Assembly: GCF_024297145.1 (NCBI RefSeq)
Contig: NZ_JANCTC010000006.1
Coordinates: 62,001 to 126,000, forward strand
Reading direction: 5' to 3'
From: Mesorhizobium sp. LMG 17147
Lineage (GTDB): Bacteria; Pseudomonadota; Alphaproteobacteria; Rhizobiales; Rhizobiaceae
Length of the DNA: 64,000 nucleotides
Shown one piece after another: positions 43,511-51,411 of this stretch. Position 1 is the first letter of the stretch, and the number at the start of each line of letters is the position of its first letter. The translations under genes were made by a program, and so were the position numbers. Under the pieces are notes generated by a model. The model saw nothing but the letters and a program-made list of their open reading frames with translations. It had not been told where the DNA came from and made no database searches.

Positions 43511-44305
43511 TCACCAGACGCCGTTCCTTATCCCGGTCCAGAGATAGGACCAGACCGTCGGGTGATACCATTGTTTCGAAGGCAGGCCGGGCTCGACCGT
43601 GCCGAGCTTGCCGGCCAGCGCATCTCTGACCGCCTCGACGCAAATGTCGCGCGAGAACGCCGCCTGCCGCAACGCGTAGCTTGAAATTGTGTCGCCCGGC
43701 TGCGGTTTGCCACGCGTCTGCCGCAGCACGCCGCCAGTGTCGACGCCGGCGTCGACGCCGGCGTCGACGAGATGGACGGTGGTGCCGAAGTTCTCAGCGG
43801 AGCCTGAAGCCAGCGCCCAGTAGCCGCCGTTCATGCCGCGATATTTCGGGGCGATGCCGGCATGGTAGTTGAGGACCGGGCAAGGGATTTTTGCCAGCGT
43901 CTGCAGCGACAGCAAGCGGCACCCCGCGAGCAGCACCACACCCGGCTGGATTTCCGCGATCGCCTGCAGGCATTCCGGCGCGTTGGCCGAAGGGACGTGG
44001 ATGATCTTTTGCCCAGGCTTCGGTTCGGTTTGCAGCTTCTGCTCGGCGGCAAGCCGCGCCGCATGGCGGGCGAAGAAGCGCTTGCCGAGCCGGGTCAGCA
44101 TCATCGTGCCGAGTTGACCGATGGCCGAGGCCCAGGCTTGCCGCCGCGCCCGTCCGAGAAGCAATTGCTTTTTGGATTCAGGTGCTTCGAGGATAACACT
44201 GACAGGCCCGAGGTGGTCAGCGATGGCGTTGACGATCGCCCAGATATGCGAGCCGCCTTCGGTGACGACGACGATCGGTCGTTGGTTTGGTTTCGACCGT
44301 GCCAT
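43511..44305 (-). CDS. Formyltransferase-family protein
   Basis: A 264-residue enzyme with the GART-type fold shared by methionyl-tRNA formyltransferase, PurN and sugar-amine formyltransferases. Catalytic positions are LNYHAGIAPKYRG with Asn and His, and the Asp in VDTGG. ATG 44305 (MARSKPNQRP) was chosen over 44323. An exact 12-bp repeat just before the Asp motif extends the loop to VDAGVDAGVDTGG. It probably uses 10-formyl-THF, so it could draw on the one-carbon pool formed by the demethylating enzymes. The acceptor is unknown. Confidence 0.82.
   Translation of the reverse strand: MARSKPNQRPIVVVTEGGSHIWAIVNAIADHLGPVSVILEAPESKKQLLLGRARRQAWASAIGQLGTMMLTRLGKRFFARHAARLAAEQKLQTEPKPGQKIIHVPSANAPECLQAIAEIQPGVVLLAGCRLLSLQTLAKIPCPVLNYHAGIAPKYRGMNGGYWALASGSAENFGTTVHLVDAGVDAGVDTGGVLRQTRGKPQPGDTISSYALRQAAFSRDICVEAVRDALAGKLGTVEPGLPSKQWYHPTVWSYLWTGIRNGVW
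43739..43768. repeat. 12-bp tandem repeat, 2.5 copies, in the formyltransferase gene
   Basis: GTCGACGCCGGC occurs twice and the first six bases a third time, in frame, encoding the repeated VDAG. It lies just before the catalytic Asp region and is a slippage-prone site. Confidence 0.9.
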
Positions 44306-44382
44306 GGTTCGCGACCTCCGCAAAGACCTGTTCTTTGCGTGCGAATGCTAGGCTGACCGGGTTAACCCTTGGTGATCGGGGC

Positions 44383-44958
44383 TCAGCGCTTGAGTTCGAG
44401 GATGTCGAGCTTCGATTCGTAATAGGGCGCCGGGAACTCGATGCGCCATTCGCTGGCGCTGCTGCGGAAGGCATAGCCGACCTGATCGCTTTCCGGGCCG
44501 CTGCCGTAGGGCCTTGCCGGATCGTCGTTGACGTAGAAGGAACCGAGATAGATCGCGCGTTTCTCGCCATCGTCGAAGAAGCGGCCCTTGGTGCGCTGCG
44601 AGCCGGTGATCTTTTCCAGTCTCCAGCCGGAACCGTCGTCGCTCACCTTGCATTTGAACCAGCCATAGATGACGAGCGGGCTCAATCCGCCGGCCTTGAT
44701 GGTGCGGCATTGCCACTTGCCGGTCAGGTCGTTGTCGGAGAAGGAAACCAGCGGCTTTGCCAGCAAGGCGTCGAGCTGCTTGACCTCGGCTGGATCGCCG
44801 GCCTTCGCCTCGTCAAGCGCTGCCTTGCGCGTCTCGCCATATTTGTCGAGCCGCGCCTTGTCGGCAGCCGTTATCAACTTCTGCACCTCGCCGTCGGCGA
44901 ACGCGGGCATGGTCAAGCAGAGGACAGTTGCTGCGGCAAACATGAGGCGAGCGATCAT
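44383..44958 (-). CDS. Exported DUF4893-like protein
   Basis: A 191-residue protein with a signal peptide (MIARLMFAAATVLCLTMPAF, cleavage after FAD). The core GKWQCRTIKAGGLSPLVIYG and later EWRIEFPAPYYESKLDILEL resemble DUF4893. ATG 44958 was chosen because the signal peptide begins there. The protein probably acts in the periplasm. It has no clear link to its neighbours. Confidence 0.72.
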   Translation of the reverse strand: MIARLMFAAATVLCLTMPAFADGEVQKLITAADKARLDKYGETRKAALDEAKAGDPAEVKQLDALLAKPLVSFSDNDLTGKWQCRTIKAGGLSPLVIYGWFKCKVSDDGSGWRLEKITGSQRTKGRFFDDGEKRAIYLGSFYVNDDPARPYGSGPESDQVGYAFRSSASEWRIEFPAPYYESKLDILELKR

Positions 44959-45079
44959 CGGTGGCGTTTCCCTGTTGATGGCTGGAGCAGCCCGTTTTCT
45001 TGTCTGGCGCATACCTTAATGTTTCGCCACGTTCTGTCATCCGTGCTTGGGCATCGACAGCGGAAACGAGGTGGAAAGA

Positions 45080-46003
45080 ATGCGGATCTTGCTGACGGGA
45101 TCGTCGGGCTGGCTAGGCAGCGCCTTGGCACCGCGCCTGCGGGCCCTCGGCCATGACGTCACTGGCCTCGATCCCGTTCCGTCTTCGGAAACTCCAATCG
45201 TCGGCTCAGTCGCCGATCGCGACCTGGTCATGCAGGCGGTCGAGGAGAACCGCATCGAGGCCATCATCCACAGCGGCGCGCTGCACAAGCCCGACATCGA
45301 ACGTTATCGCAACGAGGATTTCGTCGAGACGAATGTGCGCGGCACGCTCAACCTGCTCGATGCGGCCGCTGCATTCGCGGTTCAGCGCTTCGTGTTTACG
45401 TCGACGACATCGCTGATGATTTCCGAGGCCATACGCGCCGGTTTCACAGGAGGCGCGCGCAAGGCGGCATGGCTGACGGAAGACATGTCGCCGGAGCCAC
45501 GCAACATCTATGGCGTCACCAAGCTTGCCGCGGAACATCTTTGTCGCCTTTACCAGCTCCAGTTCGGCCTTCCGTCGATCGTACTGCGCACCGCTCGGTT
45601 CTTTCCCGAAGCAGACGATATGGCGCACGTGATCGAACAGTCGGATGCCAACACCAAAGCCAATGAGCTTTTGTTTCGCCGGCTGACGGTGGAGGATGCT
45701 GCCGATGCCCATATCGCTGCCTTGGAGAAAGCACCGCAATTGGGCTTCGACATCTTCATCATTTCGGCACCAACACCGTTCCAGCCCGAGGATTGCGCGG
45801 CATTGATCGCCGATGCACCATCGGTCGTCGCACGCTATTTTCCGGATTATCCGGCACTCTACGCGAAGAAAGGCTGGACGATTTTTTCGTCGATCGACCG
45901 GGTCTACGATGCGTCGCGAGCGAGGGACCGGCTGGGTTTCGTCTGCAAGACGAGCTTTGCCGATGTGCTCGCCGGGCTCGAAGCTGAAGAAGGCCTTGCC
46001 TAG
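45080..46003 (+). CDS. NAD-dependent epimerase/dehydratase (extended SDR)
   Basis: A 307-residue extended short-chain dehydrogenase. The NAD-binding GSSGWLG sits near residue 8 (MRILLTGSSGWLG). The active-site pattern Tyr-x3-Lys is in NIYGVTKLAAEHL. ATG 45080 follows GGAAAG. Substrates in this superfamily are mostly nucleotide sugars. The nearby GT39 and formyltransferase genes hint at sugar chemistry, but the link is weak. It converges on the DUF1638 gene. Confidence 0.85.
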   Translation: MRILLTGSSGWLGSALAPRLRALGHDVTGLDPVPSSETPIVGSVADRDLVMQAVEENRIEAIIHSGALHKPDIERYRNEDFVETNVRGTLNLLDAAAAFAVQRFVFTSTTSLMISEAIRAGFTGGARKAAWLTEDMSPEPRNIYGVTKLAAEHLCRLYQLQFGLPSIVLRTARFFPEADDMAHVIEQSDANTKANELLFRRLTVEDAADAHIAALEKAPQLGFDIFIISAPTPFQPEDCAALIADAPSVVARYFPDYPALYAKKGWTIFSSIDRVYDASRARDRLGFVCKTSFADVLAGLEAEEGLA

Positions 46004-46011
46004 AAGTACCG

Positions 46012-46641
46012 TCAAGCCAGGATTGCAGCGCTGGCCAGTTCCTTCGTCAGGTCACCATAGCCGGTCGAGCGCCGCTCGTAGGCGAGGCCGAGCATTTTCG
46101 CCGCCTTTTCGGCGACCTTGTCGAGTTCCGGGTCGTCGGTCTGAGCGATATAGATCAGCTTCTCGTAGTTGCCGAAATAGTCCTTGATCAGCTCCGGGTG
46201 CTTGTCCAGGCCGAGCGGCTTCATGAAGAAGGCATCGAATTGCCGGCAGAGGAAATCCGTCATGTAGAACGACATCATGTCATCATCGGCGACCTTCGCA
46301 TAGGTATCCATGCCCTGGTAGAAAGCAAAGCAATGCGGCCCGGCCATGCGCTCGACGCCATGCTTCTCGCAGATCCGATCGAGCAAGCCACCCGTGCCGC
46401 AATCGGCATAGCCGACGAAGATGTGTCTGTAGCCGTCGGTCTTGGCCTTCTCGATAGCCTTGTCCATGGCCGGCGCGATACGGTCCGGATAGAAGTGGAA
46501 CTCCGCTGGCAGGCAGGTCAGGTCGAGATGGTCGAGCCCAAGCTGCTCCTTGACCGCCAAAACCTCGCGCGCAATCATCCCGCAGGCGATGACGAGCAGC
46601 CTGTCGCCCTGATCGGATTGTTGTTTTCGCGCGGTAGTCAT
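46012..46641 (-). CDS. DUF1638 protein
   Basis: A 209-residue DUF1638 protein, recognised from LLVIACGMIAREVLAV, VGYADCGTGGLLDRICEKHG and PHCFAFYQGMDTY. DUF1638 proteins recur next to corrinoid-dependent methyltransferase genes in bacteria and archaea; their role is not established. The conserved Cys/His set may bind a metal or the corrinoid. It is on the same strand as the corrinoid protein gene, with the entericidin-like gene between. Confidence 0.85.
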   Translation of the reverse strand: MTTARKQQSDQGDRLLVIACGMIAREVLAVKEQLGLDHLDLTCLPAEFHFYPDRIAPAMDKAIEKAKTDGYRHIFVGYADCGTGGLLDRICEKHGVERMAGPHCFAFYQGMDTYAKVADDDMMSFYMTDFLCRQFDAFFMKPLGLDKHPELIKDYFGNYEKLIYIAQTDDPELDKVAEKAAKMLGLAYERRSTGYGDLTKELASAAILA

Positions 46642-46705
46642 GGAACCAGTCTAATCCATCTTCGTTGCTGTCCAGCGAATTTATATGCTGAGGGAGACAC
46701 CATTC

Positions 46706-46846
46706 ATGAAATTGTTCCGCGTTGCGCCAATCGCTATTCTCGCCTGCGCCTTGGCTGTTTCGGCCTGCGCCAACACGGTGCGCGGCGTCGGTAAGGACAT
46801 CAAATCCACTGCTAAGGCTGTTGACGATACCGTCAAGAAACCCTGA
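46706..46846 (+). CDS. Entericidin-like small lipoprotein
   Basis: A 46-residue protein: MKLFRVAPIAILACALAVSA followed by Cys, a lipobox (AVSAC) and a short charged mature part with VRGVGKDIKSTAKAVDDTVK. It matches the entericidin A/B family of membrane lipoproteins. AGGGAG precedes the ATG. A terminator hairpin follows at 46873-46904. Confidence 0.85.
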   Translation: MKLFRVAPIAILACALAVSACANTVRGVGKDIKSTAKAVDDTVKKP

Positions 46847-46872
46847 TCCGCACGGCTCTAAACATTTGGGAA

Positions 46873-46904
46873 TAAAAAAGCCGCACTGCAAGGCGCGGCT
46901 TTTC
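46873..46904. terminator. Bidirectional rho-independent terminator
   Basis: The stem AGCCGC/GCGGCT with A run on one side and T run on the other lies between the convergent entericidin-like and corrinoid-protein genes and could serve both. Confidence 0.8.
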
Positions 46905-46927
46905 TCGTTGGTGCCGGACTTATTGGC

Positions 46928-47626
46928 TCAGGCCGAAGCGCGGACGTTGTGCTTGCGCTTCATGAAGTCCTTGGCGGTCTCGACTGCCACCGCGGCGTCG
47001 CGGCAATAGGCGTCGGCACCGACGGCTTTGCCGAATTCCTCGTTGAGCGGCGCACCGCCGACCAGCACAACATAGTCGTCGCGAATGCCTTTTTCTTTCA
47101 TCGTATCGATGACGACTTTCATGTAAGGCATGGTCGTCGTCAGCAGCGCCGACATGCCGATGATGTCGGGCTGGTGCTTTTCGATGGCATCGAGATATTT
47201 TTCGACCGCATTGTTGATGCCGAGGTCAATGACATCGAAGCCGGCGCCTTCCATCATCATGCCGACCAGGTTCTTGCCGATATCGTGGATGTCGCCCTTG
47301 ACGGTGCCGATCACCATCTTGCCCTGCTTTGGTGCGCCAGTGGCGACAAGCAGCGGACGCAGGATGAACATGCCGGCCTTCATCGCGTTGGCCGACAGCA
47401 GCACTTCGGGAACGAACAGGATGCCATCGCGGAAATCCTCACCGACGATGCGCATGCCTTCGACCAGAGCCTCGGTCAACACCTTGTAAGGCGCCCAGCC
47501 GCGCTCGAGAAGGATATTGGTGCCTTCCTCGATTTCTTCCTTCAACCCATCATAAAGATCGTCGTGCATCTGCTGCACCAACTCGTCGTCGGAGAGTTCC
47601 GAAAGGATGATCTCGTCGTCGGCCAT
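46928..47626 (-). CDS. Corrinoid (methyl-cobamide) carrier protein
   Basis: A 232-residue protein with an N-terminal helical cap (about 15-100) and a C-terminal cobalamin-binding domain. The cobalt-ligating motif is Asp112-x-His114-x-x-Gly117 in GDIHDIGKNL, and SALLTTTM and VGGAPLNEEF complete the pocket. It is the size of MtgC/MttC-type carriers. It would receive a methyl group from the MttB-family enzyme and give it to the pterin methyltransferase. AAGGAG lies 11 bp before ATG 47626. It is divergent from the MttB-family gene, with 309 bp between. Confidence 0.95.
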   Translation of the reverse strand: MADDEIILSELSDDELVQQMHDDLYDGLKEEIEEGTNILLERGWAPYKVLTEALVEGMRIVGEDFRDGILFVPEVLLSANAMKAGMFILRPLLVATGAPKQGKMVIGTVKGDIHDIGKNLVGMMMEGAGFDVIDLGINNAVEKYLDAIEKHQPDIIGMSALLTTTMPYMKVVIDTMKEKGIRDDYVVLVGGAPLNEEFGKAVGADAYCRDAAVAVETAKDFMKRKHNVRASA

Positions 47627-47935
47627 TTTTTCTCAGGCTCCTTGCCGGCTACAACTATCGCGGCAGCTTAAAAATATCGCGCCAATACCTAACCCGCATG
47701 GGCCGGTTGTCCATAGCTGATTTGCGACTTCCCGCAAAACGAAAGCGACCGTAAATCTCTTGGAATTCTTGTCGATTTTGCGACAGGCGTTGGCGCTGGC
47801 GGGCCGTTTCGAATAGGGTGCATGGCTACGATCCGGCCGGAGACCGCAATATGCGGCCGCAAACGGATTTCAGGCCGGTACAAGAGCCCGGCCGGAGTAA
47901 ATCAAGGCCAGAACGACAGCCAGGGAAGAACGATT
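47627..47935. promoter_or_regulatory. Divergent promoter region between corrinoid protein and MttB-family genes
   Basis: No credible gene lies in these 309 bp. The region must hold promoters in both directions. I find no copy of the 22-bp palindrome and no confident -35/-10 or -24/-12 pair. A short AT-rich stretch (TTAAAAATATCG) near 47667 is the most promoter-like element. Confidence 0.5.
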
Positions 47936-49510
47936 ATGAGTGAGAACGCGCCGGTCGATCAGGAAGCGTCAAACGCGCGGCGCGGACGCGCTGCCAGCGG
48001 TGGCGCCGCAGCCCGACGGGCTGCACGTTCGGGCGGCGGCCCCGGCACACAGCTCACCTATATCAAGCGCAAGATCAACGTCTATGAAGTGCTGGACGAG
48101 GAAGGGCTGGCGCTGATCGAAAAGAACACCGACACGGTGCTGGAGGAGATCGGCATCATCTTCCGCGACGACGCCGAGGCGCTAAAGCTTTGGAAAGAGG
48201 CGGGCGCCGACGTCAAGGGCGAGCGGGTGCATTTCCCCAAGGGCCTCTGCCGCTCGCTGTTGAAGACCGCTCCGTCCGTCTACACCCAGCACGCTCGCAA
48301 CGGCGAGCGCTCGGTGCAGATCGGCGGCAACGCGACAGTGTTCGCGCCAGTCTATGGACCGCCCTTCGTGCGCGATCTCGACGGCGTCAGGCGCTATGCG
48401 ACGATCGAGGATTTCCGGAATTTCGTGAAACTCGCCTATATGGCGCCGTCGATCCACCATTCGGGCGGCACGGTTTGCGAGCCGGTCGACGTGCCGGTCA
48501 ACAAACGGCATCTCGACATGGTCTACAGCCATATCAAATATTCGGACAAGCCGTTCATGGGCTCGGTGACCGCGCCCGAGCGCGCTGAAGACACGGTGGC
48601 GATGGCCAAGATCGTGTTTGGTGACGATTTCGTCGAGAACAACACGGTGCTGACCAGCCTGATCAATGCCAACTCGCCGATGGTCTTCGACGAGACCATG
48701 CTGGGAGCGCTGAAGGTCTATTCGCGCCACAATCAGGCCTGTATCGTCACGCCGTTCATCCTTGCCGGTGCGATGAGCCCGGTGACGGTCGCCGGCACGC
48801 TGACACAGGTTTTGGCCGAGGTTCTGGCCGGGGCGTCGTTCACACAGCTGATCCGGCCGGGTGCGCCGGTGCTGTTCGGCACCTTCGCCTCGTCGATCTC
48901 GATGCAGTCGGGCGCGCCGACTTTCGGCACGCCGGAGCCGTCGCTGGTCTCGTATGGCGCCGCACAGCTTGCCCGCAGGCTCGGCCTGCCGTTCCGCACC
49001 GGCGGTTCGCTCTGTGCTTCAAAAATCCCCGATGCGCAGGCCGCCTACGAGAGCGCCAACACGCTGAACTCGACGATCCTCGCCGGCACCAATTTCGTGC
49101 TGCATTCGGCCGGCTGGCTCGAGGGCGGTCTCGCCTCCTGCTACGAAAAGTTCATGATGGATATCGACCAGCTCGGCATGACGCAGAAGTTCTCCGAAGG
49201 CGTCGACCTGTCGGAAAACGGCCAGGCGATGGACGCCATCCGCCAGGTTGGCCCGGGCAGCCATTATCTCGGCTGCGATCACACCCAGGCCAATTTCCAG
49301 ACGGCATTCTATCGTTCCAACATTGCCGACAACAATTCTTACGAGCAATGGCTGGCCGAAGGCGAAAAAACCGCGCCGCAGCGCGCCAACGAGCTCGCCC
49401 GCCGCTGGCTGGAAAGCTACGAGGCGCCGCATCTCGATCCGGGTATCGACGACGGGCTGAAGGATTTCATTGCCAGGAAGAAGGCGTCGATGGCCGACGC
49501 CTTCACCTGA
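47936..49510 (+). CDS. MttB-superfamily methyltransferase, non-pyrrolysine type
   Basis: A 524-residue member of the trimethylamine methyltransferase (MttB) superfamily. There is no in-frame TAG, so it is of the MtgB-like class that lacks pyrrolysine and acts on quaternary amines such as glycine betaine, proline betaine or carnitine. Recognised blocks are MAPSIHHSGGTVCEPVDVPV, FMGSVTAPERAEDTVAM, TPFILAGAMSPVTVAG and LHSAGWLEGGLASCYEKF. Residues 14-37 form an Arg/Gly/Ala-rich N-terminal tail (NARRGRAASGG, ARRAARSGGG). ATG 47936 follows GGGAAG. It would methylate the Co(I) corrinoid protein encoded divergently. The actual substrate is inferred. Confidence 0.92.
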   Translation: MSENAPVDQEASNARRGRAASGGAAARRAARSGGGPGTQLTYIKRKINVYEVLDEEGLALIEKNTDTVLEEIGIIFRDDAEALKLWKEAGADVKGERVHFPKGLCRSLLKTAPSVYTQHARNGERSVQIGGNATVFAPVYGPPFVRDLDGVRRYATIEDFRNFVKLAYMAPSIHHSGGTVCEPVDVPVNKRHLDMVYSHIKYSDKPFMGSVTAPERAEDTVAMAKIVFGDDFVENNTVLTSLINANSPMVFDETMLGALKVYSRHNQACIVTPFILAGAMSPVTVAGTLTQVLAEVLAGASFTQLIRPGAPVLFGTFASSISMQSGAPTFGTPEPSLVSYGAAQLARRLGLPFRTGGSLCASKIPDAQAAYESANTLNSTILAGTNFVLHSAGWLEGGLASCYEKFMMDIDQLGMTQKFSEGVDLSENGQAMDAIRQVGPGSHYLGCDHTQANFQTAFYRSNIADNNSYEQWLAEGEKTAPQRANELARRWLESYEAPHLDPGIDDGLKDFIARKKASMADAFT

Positions 49511-49603
49511 AAGGAGCCCGAATCAGGCGGGGCTAAAGTCGCCAACATCATCCACAAGGAAGTCTGGCGGAGCGCCTTCTCCGACCCGGACAAGAAGGGA
49601 TGA
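49511..49603 (+). other. Open 30-codon stretch behind the MttB-family stop, with SD but no start
   Basis: Directly after the TGA is AAGGAG. The same frame then runs KEPESGGAKVANIIHKEVWR to SAFSDPDKKG before a TGA that overlaps the next gene's ATG. Codons end mainly in G or C. No ATG, GTG or TTG lies in this frame, so it is either a decayed small gene or C-terminal sequence reached only by read-through. Confidence 0.35.
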
Positions 49604-50289
49604 TCCTCGAGCGCAGCATGGTCGAAACCATCGCGGCGGCACTTTCCGCACACGGTCTCGTGCTTCGCGGCGGCTTCAATTTTGCAGGCGCTGAGAAGGC
49701 GCCTTCCGATCTCTCCGGCACTACCGCCAAATCCGTCCTGCTGGTGGGCCAGGCGGGTGCCGCACCTTGGCCGCACTTCATGCGCTGGCTGGAGAAACAG
49801 TCACAGCCGATCGACGATCCGCTCGACAGATGGTCGCGCGAAGTGATCGGCGCGGTGGCCGGAAAATTCGGGGCGCGCGCGGTGTCGCCGTCCGACAGGC
49901 CTTATCTGCCATTCCAGCAATGGGCGATGCGTGCGGAGGGGTTGAAGCCGTCACCGCTCGGCATTCTCATGCATCCGCAATATGGGCTCTGGCATGCCTA
50001 TCGCGGCGCGCTGCTGTTCGAAGACGAAATTGCGCTCCAAGAACCCCGCGACATGATTCACCTTTGCGATACATGTCTGGAAAAACCTTGCCTGAAATCC
50101 TGTCCGGTAGAGGCTTATTCTGCGGATGGTTTTGCACATGAAACCTGTCTGGCCCATGTGCGCGGGCAAAACGGCGCGCCCTGCCGGACCGGCGGCTGCC
50201 TTGATCGCAACGCCTGTCCTTACGGCACCGACTATCGCTATCCGGCCGAAGTTCAGGCCTTTCACATGGCAGCATTCGCGCGTCTGTAG
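49600..50289 (+). CDS. 4Fe-4S ferredoxin-like protein
   Basis: A 229-residue protein with a C-terminal Fe-S region: Cys156, 159, 164 and 168 (CDTCLEKPCLKSCP) and a second set of Cys183, 195, 200 and 206. The N-terminal half has no clear family signature and no membrane helices. Coming just after the MttB-family gene, it may feed low-potential electrons to the corrinoid activation protein or to MetV. The ATG at 49600 overlaps the preceding TGA; a second ATG at 49618 is possible. Confidence 0.78.
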   Translation: MILERSMVETIAAALSAHGLVLRGGFNFAGAEKAPSDLSGTTAKSVLLVGQAGAAPWPHFMRWLEKQSQPIDDPLDRWSREVIGAVAGKFGARAVSPSDRPYLPFQQWAMRAEGLKPSPLGILMHPQYGLWHAYRGALLFEDEIALQEPRDMIHLCDTCLEKPCLKSCPVEAYSADGFAHETCLAHVRGQNGAPCRTGGCLDRNACPYGTDYRYPAEVQAFHMAAFARL

Positions 50290-50291
50290 CG

Positions 50292-50783
50292 TCGCCGAAT
50301 GCCGCACGAAATCTTGAAGCAGATCGCCTCACTACAGCTTGCGGCGACGGTCACCGCCGGTATCTATCGCACGTCGGGCCGGTCGGCATTGTCGGCTACT
50401 GCATGGGTGGAGCGCGGGCGCTGAACGCAGCGGCCAGCTATCCCGGCCGCATCGTCGCGGCGGCCAGTTTCCACGGCGGCAATCTGGCTGGTGACGCTGC
50501 CGACAGTCCGCACCGGCAGGCCGCTTCGCTCAAGGCAAGGGTTTATATCGGTACGGCCGGCACTGATCGCAGCTTTCCGCCCGCGCAAGCCGCGCGGCTG
50601 GCCGAAGCGCTGCGCGCGGCCGAGGCAGACCATGTCATCGAGAACTATGCCGGCATGGCGCACGGCTGGTGCGTGCCGGACCACAGCGCCTTCGATGCAG
50701 CCGGCGCCGAGCGCCACTGGAAGCGGCTGACGACGCTGTTCGCGGAGACGCTCGGTCAGGGCACGCCAACCGTTACGACGTGA
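50292..50783 (+). pseudogene. Dienelactone hydrolase family remnant
   Basis: From 50385 the frame reads VGIVGYCMGGARALNAAASY, the nucleophile Cys region of dienelactone hydrolases, and continues to AGMAHGWCVPDHSAF with the catalytic His and a stop at 50783. The N-terminal half is missing. A short stretch resembling an upstream part (LKQIASLQLAATV, from ATG 50299) is in another frame, so at least one frameshift plus loss of about 100 residues has occurred. It follows the ferredoxin gene closely. Confidence 0.72.
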
Positions 50784-50847
50784 CGGCGCGCCAGAAAATT
50801 CTTTCCATCGCCCCAAGGAACAGCCATTAGCCTTCGTCCAACAGGCA

Positions 50848-51411
50848 ATGATGGCGATGATGCTGGACGAAAGCGAAGCCTCCGACGCTGAACTGATCGG
50901 GCGGGCGAAGGGCGGAGATCGGGGTGCTTTCGGCAAGTTGCTCGAAAGGCACTACGGTTTCGTCTATCGCGCCGCCTATCGCTGGTGCGGGAAAAAGGCC
51001 GACGCCGAGGATATCGCCCAGGAAGTCTGCGTCCGGCTTGGCCGGGCGATCCGCGACTATCATGGCAGCGGCGCCTTCACGACATGGCTCTACGCCATGA
51101 CGCTGAATGCGGCGCGCGACATGATGCGCAAAACCGCCCGCGAGACGGTCAAGACCGATGCCTATGGCGCCTATGTCCTGATTTCGGGGGAAATCTCGGC
51201 TGAGCCGGAAGACCCGGCCGAGGCGCTCTGGGCGGCGGTGCGCAAGCTGCCGGACAAGCAGCGCGACGCGGTGCTGCTGGTCTATGGCGAAGGGCTGAGC
51301 CATGCAGCCGCCGCCGAGGCGATGGCGATCTCGGAGACGACGGTTTCCTGGCACATCCATGAAGCGAAGAAACGGCTGAAGACGCTGATGCGTTCAGCCG
51401 GGGAAGTGTGA
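50848..51411 (+). CDS. ECF-type RNA polymerase sigma factor
   Basis: A 187-residue ECF sigma factor. Region 2 (FGKLLERHYGFVYRAAYRWC and ADAEDIAQEVCVRL) and region 4 (LPDKQRDAVLLVYGEGLSHA, ETTVSWHIHEAKKRL) are both present. Its TGA overlaps the GTG of the VWA gene (GTGA). The downstream membrane-anchored VWA protein may act as, or carry, an anti-sigma element. Confidence 0.9.
   Translation: MMAMMLDESEASDAELIGRAKGGDRGAFGKLLERHYGFVYRAAYRWCGKKADAEDIAQEVCVRLGRAIRDYHGSGAFTTWLYAMTLNAARDMMRKTARETVKTDAYGAYVLISGEISAEPEDPAEALWAAVRKLPDKQRDAVLLVYGEGLSHAAAAEAMAISETTVSWHIHEAKKRLKTLMRSAGEV

Noticed and set aside
43739..43768. Possible CRISPR-like or phage repeat
   Set aside because: It is an in-frame 12-bp tandem repeat inside a coding gene with no spacers.
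47936..49510. Pyrrolysine-containing trimethylamine methyltransferase
   Set aside because: The frame has no internal TAG, so it is of the non-pyrrolysine class. Trimethylamine is therefore an unlikely substrate.
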